From positions 1 to 62,119 of the forward strand of contig NZ_SCMR01000023.1 in assembly GCF_005502885.1 (NCBI RefSeq): 62,119 bases of DNA. Direction: 5' to 3'. The notes under the pieces are model-generated. The model had not been told where the DNA came from. It saw only the letters and a program-made list of their open reading frames with translations, and ran no database searches. Origin of the DNA: Microbacterium sp. 2FI (GTDB lineage: Bacteria; Actinomycetota; Actinomycetes; Actinomycetales; Microbacteriaceae). Made by a program: the position numbers and the translations under genes. Shown piece by piece: positions 1-8,633 of this stretch. Each line of letters opens with the position of its first letter. The stretch's first letter is position 1.

Positions 1-2
1 CC

Positions 3-500
3 CCGAACCCCGCCCCGGCGCCCGGCGCGTACCCGCCGCCGCCGGCCTACAACCCGCAGGCAGCCCCGGGTACACCCGCTCCGGCAGCGCCGACGGCGCC
101 CCCGGCCTACGACGCTCCGCCCGCGTACGGGACGACTCCCGGCTACGGCACAACGCAGGCTTACGGCTCCGCGCCGTCCTACGGGGCCCCCGCATACGGC
201 GCCGCACCCGCCTACAGCTACGGCGCGACCGCGAAGACGAACACCCTCGCGATCGTCTCGCTCATCGCCTCGATCGCGGGCCTCACCTTCGTCCCGTTCA
301 TCGGCTCGGTCGTGGGCGTCATCACCGGTCACATGTCGCTCAGCCAGATCAAGCGCACCGGCGAGCAGGGTCGTGGCCTCGCTCTCGGCGGCACCATCAC
401 GGGCTGGGTCGGGATCGCCCTCAGCATCATCGCGATCATCGCCGTCATCGCGTTCTTCAGCTTCATCGTCGCGACGTATCCCACGACCTACAGCTCCTGA
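3..500 (+). CDS. DUF4190-type membrane protein with Pro/Tyr-rich N-terminus (5' partial)
   Basis: The reading frame is already open at the window edge, so the N-terminus is missing. The visible part starts with about 75 residues rich in Pro, Ala, Gly and Tyr with repeated PAYG/PSYG-like units, a disordered segment. Two hydrophobic stretches follow (beginning at TNTLAIVSLIASIAG and at GWVGIALSIIAIIAV), separated by a short loop with GHMSLSQIKRTGEQGRGLA. A disordered Tyr/Pro-rich head followed by two helices and this loop is the usual layout of actinobacterial DUF4190 proteins, which have no known biochemical role. It probably sits in the cytoplasmic membrane with a cytosolic N-terminus. Confidence 0.8.
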   Translation, partial: PNPAPAPGAYPPPPAYNPQAAPGTPAPAAPTAPPAYDAPPAYGTTPGYGTTQAYGSAPSYGAPAYGAAPAYSYGATAKTNTLAIVSLIASIAGLTFVPFIGSVVGVITGHMSLSQIKRTGEQGRGLALGGTITGWVGIALSIIAIIAVIAFFSFIVATYPTTYSS

Positions 501-521
501 GCGGCGTACGCTGGAAGCACT

Positions 522-911
522 GTGAAGAGCTCCAGCCGGACGCCGTCCACCACGTCACTGCCGCGCGCACCGCGCGACGATGTCGACGCGCGTTCGATCC
601 GGTATCTCACGATGATGGGCGTGCGCGTCGCGTGCTTCATCCTCATGGTCGTCATCACGCCGTACGGCTGGTACACGTGGGTGCTCGGTGCTGCGGCGAT
701 CCTGCTCCCGTACATCGCGGTGGTCTCGGCGAACGTCAGCGAGAACGTCCGGCGGACGGTGCGCGAAGATCCCGAGCGGGCGCTCACCGCGGCACCCGCC
801 GAGCCCGCATCGGCCCCCGAGCCTCGCGCGGCGGCCCCGACGGTGATCCGCCTCGAGGAGACGCGGCCCAGCGACGACGCCACGACGGATCCCGCGGACG
901 GTCGAGGGTGA
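522..911 (+). CDS. DUF3099 domain-containing membrane protein
   Basis: This 129-residue protein matches the actinobacterial DUF3099 family. It has a short polar N-terminus, then DARSIRYLTMMGVRVACF leading into two closely spaced hydrophobic helices (about residues 33-50 and 54-72), and a polar tail rich in Ala, Pro and Arg. The start is GTG, 21 bases after the previous stop. Its TGA overlaps the GTG of the next small gene, suggesting translational coupling. The function of the family is unknown. Confidence 0.8.
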   Translation: MKSSSRTPSTTSLPRAPRDDVDARSIRYLTMMGVRVACFILMVVITPYGWYTWVLGAAAILLPYIAVVSANVSENVRRTVREDPERALTAAPAEPASAPEPRAAAPTVIRLEETRPSDDATTDPADGRG

Positions 912-1138
912 GCGCGGATCCCGGTGAGCACGTCGATGCGACGTGCTCACGAGCAGGATGCCGCGCCCCGGCCGCGTGGCGGGTGGAGTGGCGCAATCCC
1001 CGCATCCACGCCGCCGACCGGGTGAAGACATGGGCGGCGTGCGACGAGCATCGCGACTACCTCCGCGACTACCTCGCCGCTCGCGACTTCCCGGTCGCGG
1101 TGCGACCCCTCGTCGATGACACGGAGGCGATCCGATGA
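908..1138 (+). CDS. Small Cys/His-containing protein of unknown function
   Basis: This 76-residue protein is held between two overlapping neighbours. Its GTG start overlaps the stop of the DUF3099 gene, and its TGA overlaps the ATG of the SURF1 gene (ATGA). It has cysteines at about residues 13 and 18 (TCSRAGC) and a later CDEH motif at about 51-54, a spacing that could bind one zinc ion. Similar short actinobacterial proteins beside SURF1 genes often carry unreliable enzyme names in databases, and nothing here supports an enzymatic role. Coupling to SURF1 suggests, but does not show, a link to respiratory-chain assembly. Confidence 0.65.
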   Translation: MSADPGEHVDATCSRAGCRAPAAWRVEWRNPRIHAADRVKTWAACDEHRDYLRDYLAARDFPVAVRPLVDDTEAIR

Positions 1139-2016
1139 GCGGCCGTAGGGCGGTCAGCATGCAGGACCTGCCGAAGGCCGGCCGCTGGTCGATCTACATC
1201 GCGCTCGCCGTCGTGTTCGCGATCGCCTGCGCGTTCCTGTCGAACTGGCAGTTCACGCGCAACGAGGAGCGCTCGGCACAGCTCGCGCTGGTCGAGACGA
1301 ACTATGACGCACCCGCCGTCGCGCTCGAGGAGCTGATCCCGGCGGGATCGGCCCTCGACCCCGCCGATCAGTGGCGCCCGGTGCGGCTCGAGGGCGAGTA
1401 CGTTCCGGATGACCAGCTCCTCGTGCGCAATCGGCCGCACGGCGGCACCTCCGCGTTCGAGGTGCTCGTGCCTTTCCGCCTCGACGACGGGCGCGTGCTG
1501 CTGATCGATCGCGGCTGGGTGGCGCCGGGTGAGGATCAGCCCGAGCCCGATGCCGTGCCCGCTCCCCCGAGTGGCGCGGTCACCGTGATCGCGCGTCTCA
1601 AGCCGGGCGAGCCGCTGCCGTCGTCGGGACGCTCGGCGCCAGAGGGGCAGGTGCCGACGATCAACCTCGCGCTCGTCGCCGAAGCGATCGATCCGGCGAC
1701 CGCCGAGGCGCTCGAGTTGAGCGCCTACGGGATCATGGTGTCGGAGGACCCGGCGCCCGCGTCGAGACCGAACCCGCTCGAGGCGCCGTCCGAGGACCCG
1801 GGGCCGCACCTGTCGTATGCGATCCAGTGGATCCTCTTCGCGATCATGGGCTTCGTCTTCATCGGCTACGTGATCCGCACCGAGCGGCGCCATCGCCGAG
1901 AGGACGCGGAGGAGAACGCCGAGACGGATGCCGCGCCGACGGCTCCGGCATCCCGCCGTCGTCGCGATCGCGATGCCGATGACGAGGACGCGCTCCTCGA
2001 CGCGACGAGCCGCTAG
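1135..2016 (+). CDS. SURF1 family cytochrome oxidase assembly protein
   Basis: This 293-residue protein has the SURF1 layout: a transmembrane helix near the N-terminus (about residues 18-37) followed by SNWQFTRNEER, a large extracytoplasmic domain with DRGWVAPGE-like motifs, and a second helix near residues 228-247 (IQWILFAIMGFVFIGYVI). A charged tail of about 40 residues follows. SURF1 proteins help insert heme A into cytochrome aa3 oxidase. The heme A and heme O synthases lie about 14 kb downstream, consistent with an aa3-type oxidase. Translation is probably coupled to the preceding small gene through the ATGA overlap. It ends six bases from the convergent ABC-F gene. Confidence 0.9.
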   Translation: MSGRRAVSMQDLPKAGRWSIYIALAVVFAIACAFLSNWQFTRNEERSAQLALVETNYDAPAVALEELIPAGSALDPADQWRPVRLEGEYVPDDQLLVRNRPHGGTSAFEVLVPFRLDDGRVLLIDRGWVAPGEDQPEPDAVPAPPSGAVTVIARLKPGEPLPSSGRSAPEGQVPTINLALVAEAIDPATAEALELSAYGIMVSEDPAPASRPNPLEAPSEDPGPHLSYAIQWILFAIMGFVFIGYVIRTERRHRREDAEENAETDAAPTAPASRRRRDRDADDEDALLDATSR

Positions 2017-2022
2017 CTCAGC

Positions 2023-3621
2023 TCACGCGAGCGTGATCAAGTCCGCGTAGTCGCGGCCCCAGAGGTCCTCGACGCCGTCGGGCAGGATGAGCACGCGCTC
2101 GGGGTTGAGCGCTTCGACGGCGCCCTCGTCGTGCGACACGAGCACGACGGCGCCCTCGTAGTGCGACAGCGCCCCGAGAATCTCTTCGCGCGACGCCGGA
2201 TCGAGGTTGTTCGTGGGTTCGTCGAGGAGCAGCATGTTCGCGCTCGAGACGACGAGGGTCGCGAGCGACAGGCGGGTCTTCTCGCCGCCCGAGAGGACGC
2301 CGGCGGGCTTGAGCACGTCGTCTCCGGTGAACAGGAATGAGCCGAGCACCTTGCGGGCCTCGGTCGCGTTGATGTCGGGCGCCGCCGACATCATGTTCTC
2401 GAGCACCGAGCGCGAGACGTCGAGGTTCTCGTGCTCCTGGGCGTAGTAGCCGATCTTGAGGCCGTGCCCCGGCTCGAGCTGCCCGGTGTCGGGCTTGTCG
2501 ACCCCGGCGAGGATGCGAAGGAGCGTCGTCTTGCCCGCGCCGTTGAGGCCGAGCACGACGACCTTCGACCCGCGGTCGATCGCAAGGTCGACGTCGGTGA
2601 AGATCTCGAGCGATCCGTACGACTTCGACAACCCGGACGCCATCAGGGGGGTCTTGCCGCACGCGGCGGGCTTGGGGAACCGCAGCTTGGCGACGCGCTC
2701 CTCCTGGCGGACCTCGTCGAGACCCGACAGCATCTTCTCGGCACGCGCCACCATCTGGTGGGCGGCTGCCGCCTTCGACGCCTTGGCGCCGAACCGGGCA
2801 GCCTGCAGCTGCAGCTGTGTGGCCTTCTTCTCGACCCCGGCGCGCTCCTTCTTGCGGCGGTCCTCGTCGGCCACGCGCTGGCGCAGGTAGTTCTTCCAGT
2901 TCATGTTGTAGATGTCGATGACCTGGCGGTTCGCGTCGAGGTAGAACACGCGGTTCACCGTCTCACCGACGAGTTCGACGTCGTGGCTGATCACGATCAG
3001 CCCGCCCTTGTAGTTCCGCAGGAACTCGCGCAGCCACACGACGCTGTCGGCGTCGAGGTGGTTCGTCGGCTCGTCGAGGATCATCGACTCGGCATCCGAG
3101 AACAGGATGCGCGCGAGCTCGATGCGGCGGCGCTGGCCGCCCGAGAGGGTCTTCAGCGGCTGGTCGAGGATGCGGTCGGGCAACGAGAGATTGTGGGCGA
3201 TCGATGCTGCCTCGGCCTCGGCCGCGTAGCCGCCGAGCGCTTCGAACCGCTCGGTCAGGTTGCCGTAGCGCTTCATCGCCTTCGCCGCGACGGCCGGGTC
3301 GTCATCGCCCATCGCGAGCGAGGCCTCGTGCATGCCGAGAGCGAGTGTGCCGAGCCCGCGGGCGTCGAGGATGCGCGTGCGCGCCAGCATCTCGGGGTCA
3401 CCGGTGCGGGGATCCTGGGGCAGATAGCCCAGCTCGCCCCATCGTTCGACCTTGCCGTCGGCGGGCTGGAGGTCGCCGGCGAGCACCTTCGTCAGCGTGG
3501 TCTTGCCGGCGCCGTTGCGCCCGACCAGGCCGATCTTGTCGCCGTCGGAGACGCGGAAAGCCACGTCGGACATGAGCACGCGGGCGCCCACGCGGATCTC
3601 GAGGTCGTGCACGGCGAGCAC
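2023..3621 (-). CDS. ABC-F family ATP-binding protein
   Basis: This protein has two ABC ATPase domains in one 532-residue chain and no membrane segment, as in the ABC-F family of ribosome-associated translation factors and antibiotic-resistance proteins. The first domain has Walker A GRNGAGKT at residues 34-41, the signature LSGGQRRR and the Walker B context MILDEPTNHLD. The second has GLNGAGKTT, LSGGEKTR and LLLDEPTNNLD. A charged linker of about 80 residues joins them. I chose the GTG at 3621 because homologous ABC-F proteins begin with this LAVHDLEIRVG block, although the frame is open further upstream. The exact subfamily and role cannot be told from sequence alone. Confidence 0.9.
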   Translation of the reverse strand: MLAVHDLEIRVGARVLMSDVAFRVSDGDKIGLVGRNGAGKTTLTKVLAGDLQPADGKVERWGELGYLPQDPRTGDPEMLARTRILDARGLGTLALGMHEASLAMGDDDPAVAAKAMKRYGNLTERFEALGGYAAEAEAASIAHNLSLPDRILDQPLKTLSGGQRRRIELARILFSDAESMILDEPTNHLDADSVVWLREFLRNYKGGLIVISHDVELVGETVNRVFYLDANRQVIDIYNMNWKNYLRQRVADEDRRKKERAGVEKKATQLQLQAARFGAKASKAAAAHQMVARAEKMLSGLDEVRQEERVAKLRFPKPAACGKTPLMASGLSKSYGSLEIFTDVDLAIDRGSKVVVLGLNGAGKTTLLRILAGVDKPDTGQLEPGHGLKIGYYAQEHENLDVSRSVLENMMSAAPDINATEARKVLGSFLFTGDDVLKPAGVLSGGEKTRLSLATLVVSSANMLLLDEPTNNLDPASREEILGALSHYEGAVVLVSHDEGAVEALNPERVLILPDGVEDLWGRDYADLITLA

Positions 3622-3682
3622 AGCGAAACGTCCGTTCCGTCGGTGGATGTGAAGTCGGCCGAACGGCCAGCCTCCCAGTATA

Positions 3683-3723
3683 GATCGCCCGGGGGCCCGA
3701 CGCGGTCGGGCCCCCGGGCGATC
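3683..3723 (-). terminator. Strong hairpin terminator of the siderophore uptake operon
   Basis: A perfect 18-bp GC-rich stem (3683-3700 with 3706-3723) encloses a 5-base loop. It lies just downstream of the binding-protein stop codon on the minus strand and upstream of the ABC-F gene. There is no clear U-tract, as is common for actinobacterial terminators. Confidence 0.85.
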
Positions 3724-3740
3724 CGGTTCTGCGGTGAGCG

Positions 3741-4763
3741 TCAGCCCTGGGCGATCGCCGTCGCCGCGGCGAGCTCCTCGAGGAGCGTCGGCAGGATCCA
3801 CGGCAGCGTCAGCGGCGTCGGAGTGAGGGCCGACACCTGCTCGCCGTTGATGAGCGAGGCGACCGCGCCCTTCTGGACGGCGGGGATCAGCTGCGCCGTC
3901 GTCGACGAGGTGAAGGTCTCGAGCGCGCCCTCGTCCACGAACGTCAGCACGACATCCGAGTCGATCTTGTCGAGGTTCTCGGGGCTCACCGTCGTGTAGA
4001 AGGTGGACTCGCCCGTGTCGAGCTCCGTGACGCTGGGCGGAGACACGAAGCCCAGGTCCTCGAGGATCTCCACGCGCGGGTCGGCGGGGAGGTACAGGTA
4101 CCAGACACCGGCCGAGTCGACCGGTGTCGAGATCGTGGTTCCCGCGAACTCGGGGTGCTCGGCTGCGGCATCGGCGACGGTCGCGTCGAGCTCCGCGAGG
4201 ATCGCCTCGGCCTCGGCATCCATTCCGAGCGCCTCGCCGGTGATCGTGACGACGTCACGCCACGGGGTCACCCATGCGCCCTCGGGGTACGCCACCACGG
4301 GGATGCCGGCACCGGTGACCTCGTCGAACTCCTCCTGCGTGAGACCCGAGTAGGGGGCGATCAGGACGTCGGGGTCGGTCGCGAGGAGCTCTTCGACCTT
4401 GAGCTCGAACGTCGAGTTGTCGAGGATCGTCGGCGCCTCGCCGCCGAGCTCGTCGAGGGCGTCGGCGATCCACGGTGAGATGCGGTCGTCGCCGCCGGAG
4501 TAGTCGTCGGACGGGATGGCGACCGGAACGATGCCGAGTGCGAGGACCGCGTCGGTCGCGCCCCAGCCCCACGTCGCCACACGGGTCGGCTCGGTCTCGA
4601 TGACCGCGTCGCCGAGCGCGCTTTCGATCGTCAGCGGGAAGGCACCGGAGGCGGCGCCTGCGGACTCGTCAGCGGTCTCGGGCGCGGCGGAGGCGCAGCC
4701 TGCGAGGGCCAGCGCGACGACGCCGGCGGCGGTCGTCGCGAGTACGGAGCGGAATCGGTTCAT
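3741..4763 (-). CDS. Iron-siderophore ABC transporter substrate-binding lipoprotein
   Basis: This 340-residue protein has a lipoprotein signal peptide with lipobox LAGC and the lipidated cysteine at residue 23. The mature part is a periplasmic-binding-protein type III (FecB/FepB-like) fold, with motifs such as RVATWGWGATDAVLALG near the start and EELLATDPDVLIAPY. Such proteins capture ferric siderophores outside the membrane and deliver them to FecCD permeases. The ATG at 4763 has GAAAGGA upstream as ribosome site and gives a proper signal peptide. It is the last gene of the uptake operon, 52 bases after the ATPase gene, and is followed by a strong terminator. Confidence 0.92.
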   Translation of the reverse strand: MNRFRSVLATTAAGVVALALAGCASAAPETADESAGAASGAFPLTIESALGDAVIETEPTRVATWGWGATDAVLALGIVPVAIPSDDYSGGDDRISPWIADALDELGGEAPTILDNSTFELKVEELLATDPDVLIAPYSGLTQEEFDEVTGAGIPVVAYPEGAWVTPWRDVVTITGEALGMDAEAEAILAELDATVADAAAEHPEFAGTTISTPVDSAGVWYLYLPADPRVEILEDLGFVSPPSVTELDTGESTFYTTVSPENLDKIDSDVVLTFVDEGALETFTSSTTAQLIPAVQKGAVASLINGEQVSALTPTPLTLPWILPTLLEELAAATAIAQG

Positions 4764-4815
4764 GGGAAGGGGTTCCTTTCTTCGGGGGTGCAGATCTGTG
4801 ACGGCTGAGCGGTGC

Positions 4816-5619
4816 TCAACCGGCGTCGGGCGGGTTGTGGGCGCCACCGGGGACGGGAACCACGAGGGGCGTCCCGGTGAGCGGGTCGGGGATCACGAGC
4901 GCGTCGAGGGCGAACGCCTCGGCGACCACGTCGGCGGTGAGGACGTCGGCGGGAGTCCCGTGCGCGATCAGTCGGCCATCGGCCATCACGATGAGTTCGT
5001 CGGCGTACCGTGCGGCGAGATTCAGGTCGTGCAGCACCGCCACGATCGTCGTGCCCTGCTCGCGGTTGAGGTCGCGCAGCAGATCGAGCACCTCGAGTTG
5101 GTGGCTCAGGTCGAGGAACGTCGTCGGTTCGTCGAGCAGCAGGATCCGAGGCTCCTGCGCAAGGGCCATCGCGATCCACACGCGCTGCCGCTGACCGCCC
5201 GAGAGGTCGCCCACCGGGCGACCGGCGAGTTCTGAGGTGCCCGTACGGCGCATCGCCTCGTCGACGATCGCGGTGTCGTCCGCACTCCAGCGCTGGAAGA
5301 GGCCACGGTGCGGATGGCGTCCACGCGAAACGAGCTCGGCGACGGTGAGTCCCTCGGGGGCGACGGGATGCTGCGGCAGCAGCCCCACCGCGCGCGCGTA
5401 GGCCGGGCGCGGGATGCGGGTCACATCCGTCCCGTCGAGCTCGATGCGACCGCCGAGCTGCGGCCGCAGCCGCGCGAGAGCGCCGAGCAGGGTCGACTTG
5501 CCGCAGGCGTTGGCCCCGATGATCATCGTGATGCGACCGGGCGCGATCGAGAGGTCGAGGCCCGAGATGACGGTGCGACCGGGGTAGCCGGCTTCGAGAT
5601 CGTGCACGCTGAGTTTCAT
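4816..5619 (-). CDS. Iron-siderophore ABC transporter ATP-binding protein
   Basis: This 267-residue ABC ATPase of the FecE/FhuC type should energise siderophore import. Walker A is GANACGKST at residues 35-43, the signature is LSGGQRQR, and Walker B is ILLLDEPTTFLDL, followed by the H-loop in AVLHDLNLAARYAD. The sequence following Walker B (TTFLDLSHQ) is typical of iron-complex importers. Its ATG overlaps the TGA of the upstream permease (ATGA), so the two are translationally coupled. Confidence 0.93.
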   Translation of the reverse strand: MKLSVHDLEAGYPGRTVISGLDLSIAPGRITMIIGANACGKSTLLGALARLRPQLGGRIELDGTDVTRIPRPAYARAVGLLPQHPVAPEGLTVAELVSRGRHPHRGLFQRWSADDTAIVDEAMRRTGTSELAGRPVGDLSGGQRQRVWIAMALAQEPRILLLDEPTTFLDLSHQLEVLDLLRDLNREQGTTIVAVLHDLNLAARYADELIVMADGRLIAHGTPADVLTADVVAEAFALDALVIPDPLTGTPLVVPVPGGAHNPPDAG

Positions 5620-6629
5620 AGGGTGCGTCCCTTCGAGGTCGCGAGCAGCCAGAGGAGGAAGACCGCGCCGAGGGCCCCGGTGACGACGCCCACCGGCATC
5701 GCGACGCCGGGAAGCGCGAACTGCGCGATGAGGTCCGAGACTGCCAGCAGCGTCGCGCCGACCAGCGCGCTCGCCGCGAGCGCGATGCGGCCGTGCGCGA
5801 CGAGCGGCCGTGCGATCGCGGGAGCGCACAGCGCGATGAACGAGATCGGACCGACGAACGCGCACGTGACGGCGGTGAGCAGCACCGCGACGATGACGCA
5901 CAGCAGTCGGGCGAGGCCCGGTCGCACGCCGAGGCCGGTGGCCGCCTCGGGCCCGAGGGCGATCACCGGCAGCCACCGCGCCGTGACGAAGAGCACGGGC
6001 AGCGCGACGACCCACACGACAGCGAGCACCACGACCTGCCACCAGGGCGTGCTCGAGAGGCTGCCGGTCAGCCAGACGAGAGCCGCCTGCGTCTGCTGCA
6101 GCTGCGCCTTCGTCATGAGGAAGCCGATGATCGAGGCGGTGAAGAAAGACAGGCCGATGCCGGCGAGGATCAGCCGGTAGCCCGCGGCGCGCCCGCGAGC
6201 GGCCGCGAGGAGCAGCAGGGACGCCGCGAGCCCGCCCGCGAAGGCGATCGCCGCGAGCGGCGGGCCTGTGATGCCGAGGATCAGCAGGCCGAAGACGGCG
6301 GCCACGCTGCTGCCGCCCGAGATGCCGAGCAGTTCCGGACTGGCGAGCGGATTGCGCAGGAGCGACTGCAGGAGTGCGCCCGCGACGCCCAGAGCCGCCC
6401 CGACCAGCAGCGCCATGAGCAGCCGCGGCAGACGCACCTGCAGCACGACGTACGCCTCGACGCGCTCGCCGGCCCCGGTGAGCGCGGTCCAGACCTGCGC
6501 CGGGGTGAGGGGGTAGTCACCCATCAGCAGCGTGGCGACGGCGGCGGCGAGCAGCAGCGCGACGAGCCCGCCGAGCATGAGCGCATGCCGCCGCGATGCC
6601 GCGGCGCGGACGACGGCGAGGCCGTTCAC
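5616..6629 (-). CDS. FecCD family iron-siderophore permease, second subunit
   Basis: This 337-residue, very hydrophobic protein belongs to the FecCD/BtuC permease family. It shows the family motif RLPRLLMALLVGAALGVAGA, then LLRNPLASPELLGISGGSS and a conserved GPISFIALCAPAIARPL segment that forms part of the ATPase-coupling region. About ten transmembrane helices are expected. It should pair with the neighbouring permease as a heterodimeric channel. The GTG at 6629 overlaps the stop of the upstream permease (GTGA). A longer open frame upstream is antisense noise. Confidence 0.92.
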   Translation of the reverse strand: MNGLAVVRAAASRRHALMLGGLVALLLAAAVATLLMGDYPLTPAQVWTALTGAGERVEAYVVLQVRLPRLLMALLVGAALGVAGALLQSLLRNPLASPELLGISGGSSVAAVFGLLILGITGPPLAAIAFAGGLAASLLLLAAARGRAAGYRLILAGIGLSFFTASIIGFLMTKAQLQQTQAALVWLTGSLSSTPWWQVVVLAVVWVVALPVLFVTARWLPVIALGPEAATGLGVRPGLARLLCVIVAVLLTAVTCAFVGPISFIALCAPAIARPLVAHGRIALAASALVGATLLAVSDLIAQFALPGVAMPVGVVTGALGAVFLLWLLATSKGRTL

Positions 6630-7648
6630 AGCGTCACCTTCTGTCCGCGCAGCACGAGCGCGATCAGCACCGGCGCGCCGATGAAGGCGATGACGACGCC
6701 CGCCTGCACCTCGCCCGGAGGTGCGACGACCCGGCCGATGACGTCCGCGAAGAGCAGGAGCGCGGCGCCGAGCGGCATCCCAATCCACAGCAGCCGCCCG
6801 TATGAGCCGCCCACGATCGCACGCAGGGCGTGCGGCACGACGAGACCGAGGAACACGACCGGCCCGGCGATCGCGGTGGCGCCGCCGGCCAGCAGGACGC
6901 TCGCGAGGACGCCGACCGTGCGCGTGCGGCCGACGCTGTGTCCGAGGCCGGTGGCGGTCTCGTCGCCGAGGGCGATGAGGTCGAGTCCTCGTGCCGACAC
7001 GAGTGCGAGCACGACGCCGATGACGATCGGCCCGAACACGAGGACGACGCTGTCGAGTCCGCGTGCGTTGAGGGCACCGACCGACCAGTAGCGGTAGACG
7101 TCGAGCGCCGCGGACTGCGTCGTGAGCACGAGCAGGGTGAGCGAGGTCAGGCCGGCGGTGATCGCGGCACCGGTGAGCGCGAGCTTGGCGGGCGCTGAGC
7201 CATCGGGTCCGCGCGACCCGATGAGCGCGACGGCGACCGCCGCGATCGCCGCTCCGCCGAATGCGAACCACACGAAGCCGGAGGGACGCGTGATGCCGGC
7301 GAGCGTGATCGCGAGCAGCACGCCGACAGACGCGCCGGCATTGACGCCCAGAAGACCCGGGTCGGCGAACGGATTGCGCGTGAGCCCCTGCATCACCGTT
7401 CCCGCCAGCGCGAGCGCGATGCCCGCGAGCAGCCCGATGATCGTGCGCGGCAGGCGCTGGGTCACGACCACCACGTGGTCGTTGTCGCTCGGATCGAACC
7501 GCAGGAGCGCATCGAGGACGGTCGCAGGCACGATCGGCCGGGCGCCGACGCCCAGACTCAGCAGGACGGCGACGACGAGCAGCGCGATCGCCGCAGCCGA
7601 GACCCAGGCGGTGCGAGCGTGCCCGGTCCTCTGCGCGGCTGCGATCAT
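6626..7648 (-). CDS. FecCD family iron-siderophore permease, first subunit
   Basis: This 340-residue FecCD-type permease has the family motifs RLPRTIIGLLAGIALALAG, GLTRNPFADPGLLGVNAGAS and GPVVFLGLVVPHALRA. About ten transmembrane helices are expected. Its ATG overlaps the stop of the siderophore-interacting protein gene (ATGA) and its stop overlaps the start of the second permease. The five uptake genes therefore look like one polycistronic unit under a single iron-controlled promoter. Confidence 0.92.
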   Translation of the reverse strand: MIAAAQRTGHARTAWVSAAAIALLVVAVLLSLGVGARPIVPATVLDALLRFDPSDNDHVVVVTQRLPRTIIGLLAGIALALAGTVMQGLTRNPFADPGLLGVNAGASVGVLLAITLAGITRPSGFVWFAFGGAAIAAVAVALIGSRGPDGSAPAKLALTGAAITAGLTSLTLLVLTTQSAALDVYRYWSVGALNARGLDSVVLVFGPIVIGVVLALVSARGLDLIALGDETATGLGHSVGRTRTVGVLASVLLAGGATAIAGPVVFLGLVVPHALRAIVGGSYGRLLWIGMPLGAALLLFADVIGRVVAPPGEVQAGVVIAFIGAPVLIALVLRGQKVTL

Positions 7649-8589
7649 TCCTGGCGCTCGGACTGACCGAGCCGCCAGTACCCCATGAATGCGACGCGCT
7701 TGCGGTCGACGCCGCAGCCCTGCACGAGGTGACGGCGGAGGGTCTTGACCATCGCCGCTTCACCGGCGATCCACGCGTAGAACTCGCCCTCGGAGTCTTC
7801 CGGGCTGTCCCACAGCAGCTCCTGGTCGACGTCGATGTCGGCCAGCTCCTGCCGCCGCGGGGCAGCTGCCGCCGCGAGCACGTCGCCGGCGGTCCCGGTC
7901 CAGGCGGCCACCGCCTCGGTCAGCGCGGCGCCGTGCGCGCGATCGTCACGCGCGAGCCAGGTCACACGGAACGAGGCCGGCACATCGGGCGTGAGCCGAT
8001 CCGCGCCCGTCGGCACCTCGATGAACGCGTCGACCTCGTAGGTCTCGTCGAGCGACTCGAGGATCGAGCAGATCGCCGGAGCCGCCGTCTCGTCTCCGGC
8101 CAGGACGACGCGACGCGCGGTTCCTGGGTGCCAGTCGAGTCCGAGCCGGTACCCGTCGCTGCGCTGGTCGGGGCCGACGATGACGATCTCGTCCCCCGCG
8201 GCGGCACGCTCGGCCCACGAACCGGCCGGCCCCGCGTCGTGGTGCACGACGAAGTCGACGAAGAGTCGGCGCCGCTCGGCATCGACCCGGCGCACCGTGT
8301 AGGTGCGCAGCGGGCTGCGCGTCTCGTGGGGCAGGTCTCGCCACGTGGTGTACCAGTCCCCCGCTGCGATCGACGCGGCGTCGTGCTGGCCGATGTCGCT
8401 GAGACCGCCGTCGATTCGCGGCAGGATCAGCTTGATGCGCTGATCGAGGCCCGCCGTGCCGAAGACGTCGAAGTCGGCGCCCGTGAAGGCGACGCGCACG
8501 AAGTGGGGCGAGAGCCGTTCCACTCCGGCGACCGTGGCGGCGTAGGGGCGGTAGGCGGGACGCGTGCGGGCGACCGAGGAAGTACTCAC
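7645..8589 (-). CDS. Siderophore-interacting protein (ferric-siderophore reductase)
   Basis: This 314-residue protein belongs to the SIP family of FAD-dependent reductases that release iron from imported ferric siderophores. It has an N-terminal FAD-binding barrel (HFVRVAFTGADFDVF near residue 30, then LRTYTVRRVD at about residues 95-104) and a C-terminal NAD(P)H-binding part (VLAGDETAAPAICSILE, then FYAWIAGEAAMVKTLRRHL). It is the first gene of the uptake operon. The GTG start is preceded directly by an iron box and a -10 element, with no room for a normal ribosome site, so a leaderless transcript is likely. Confidence 0.92.
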   Translation of the reverse strand: MSTSSVARTRPAYRPYAATVAGVERLSPHFVRVAFTGADFDVFGTAGLDQRIKLILPRIDGGLSDIGQHDAASIAAGDWYTTWRDLPHETRSPLRTYTVRRVDAERRRLFVDFVVHHDAGPAGSWAERAAAGDEIVIVGPDQRSDGYRLGLDWHPGTARRVVLAGDETAAPAICSILESLDETYEVDAFIEVPTGADRLTPDVPASFRVTWLARDDRAHGAALTEAVAAWTGTAGDVLAAAAAPRRQELADIDVDQELLWDSPEDSEGEFYAWIAGEAAMVKTLRRHLVQGCGVDRKRVAFMGYWRLGQSERQE

Positions 8590-8607
8590 GAGGTTAGGCT
8601 AGCCTTG
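8589..8607 (-). promoter_or_regulatory. DtxR/IdeR-type iron box overlapping a leaderless promoter
   Basis: The plus-strand stretch 8589-8607 matches 14 of 19 positions of the DtxR/IdeR consensus, with the core AGGTTAGGCTA intact. On the minus strand the hexamer TAGCCT (8601-8596) lies seven bases before the GTG of the siderophore-interacting protein, as expected for a -10 element of a leaderless mRNA. Iron-loaded repressor bound here would cover the -10 and the start site, shutting the uptake operon when iron is plentiful. Confidence 0.75.
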
Positions 8608-8633
8608 CCTGCCCTGCCCGCCCAAATCGGGCG

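Noticed and set aside
908..1138. Acetone carboxylase-type annotation for the small gene
   Set aside because: At 76 residues and without any carboxylase motif, such a label is not supported by the sequence.
2431..3999. Plus-strand open frame opposite the ABC-F gene
   Set aside because: It is an antisense reading of the ABC-F coding region and runs through the terminator hairpin.
4764..4815. Second iron box before the binding-protein gene
   Set aside because: The 52-base gap has no match to the DtxR/IdeR core; the gene seems to be read from the operon promoter.
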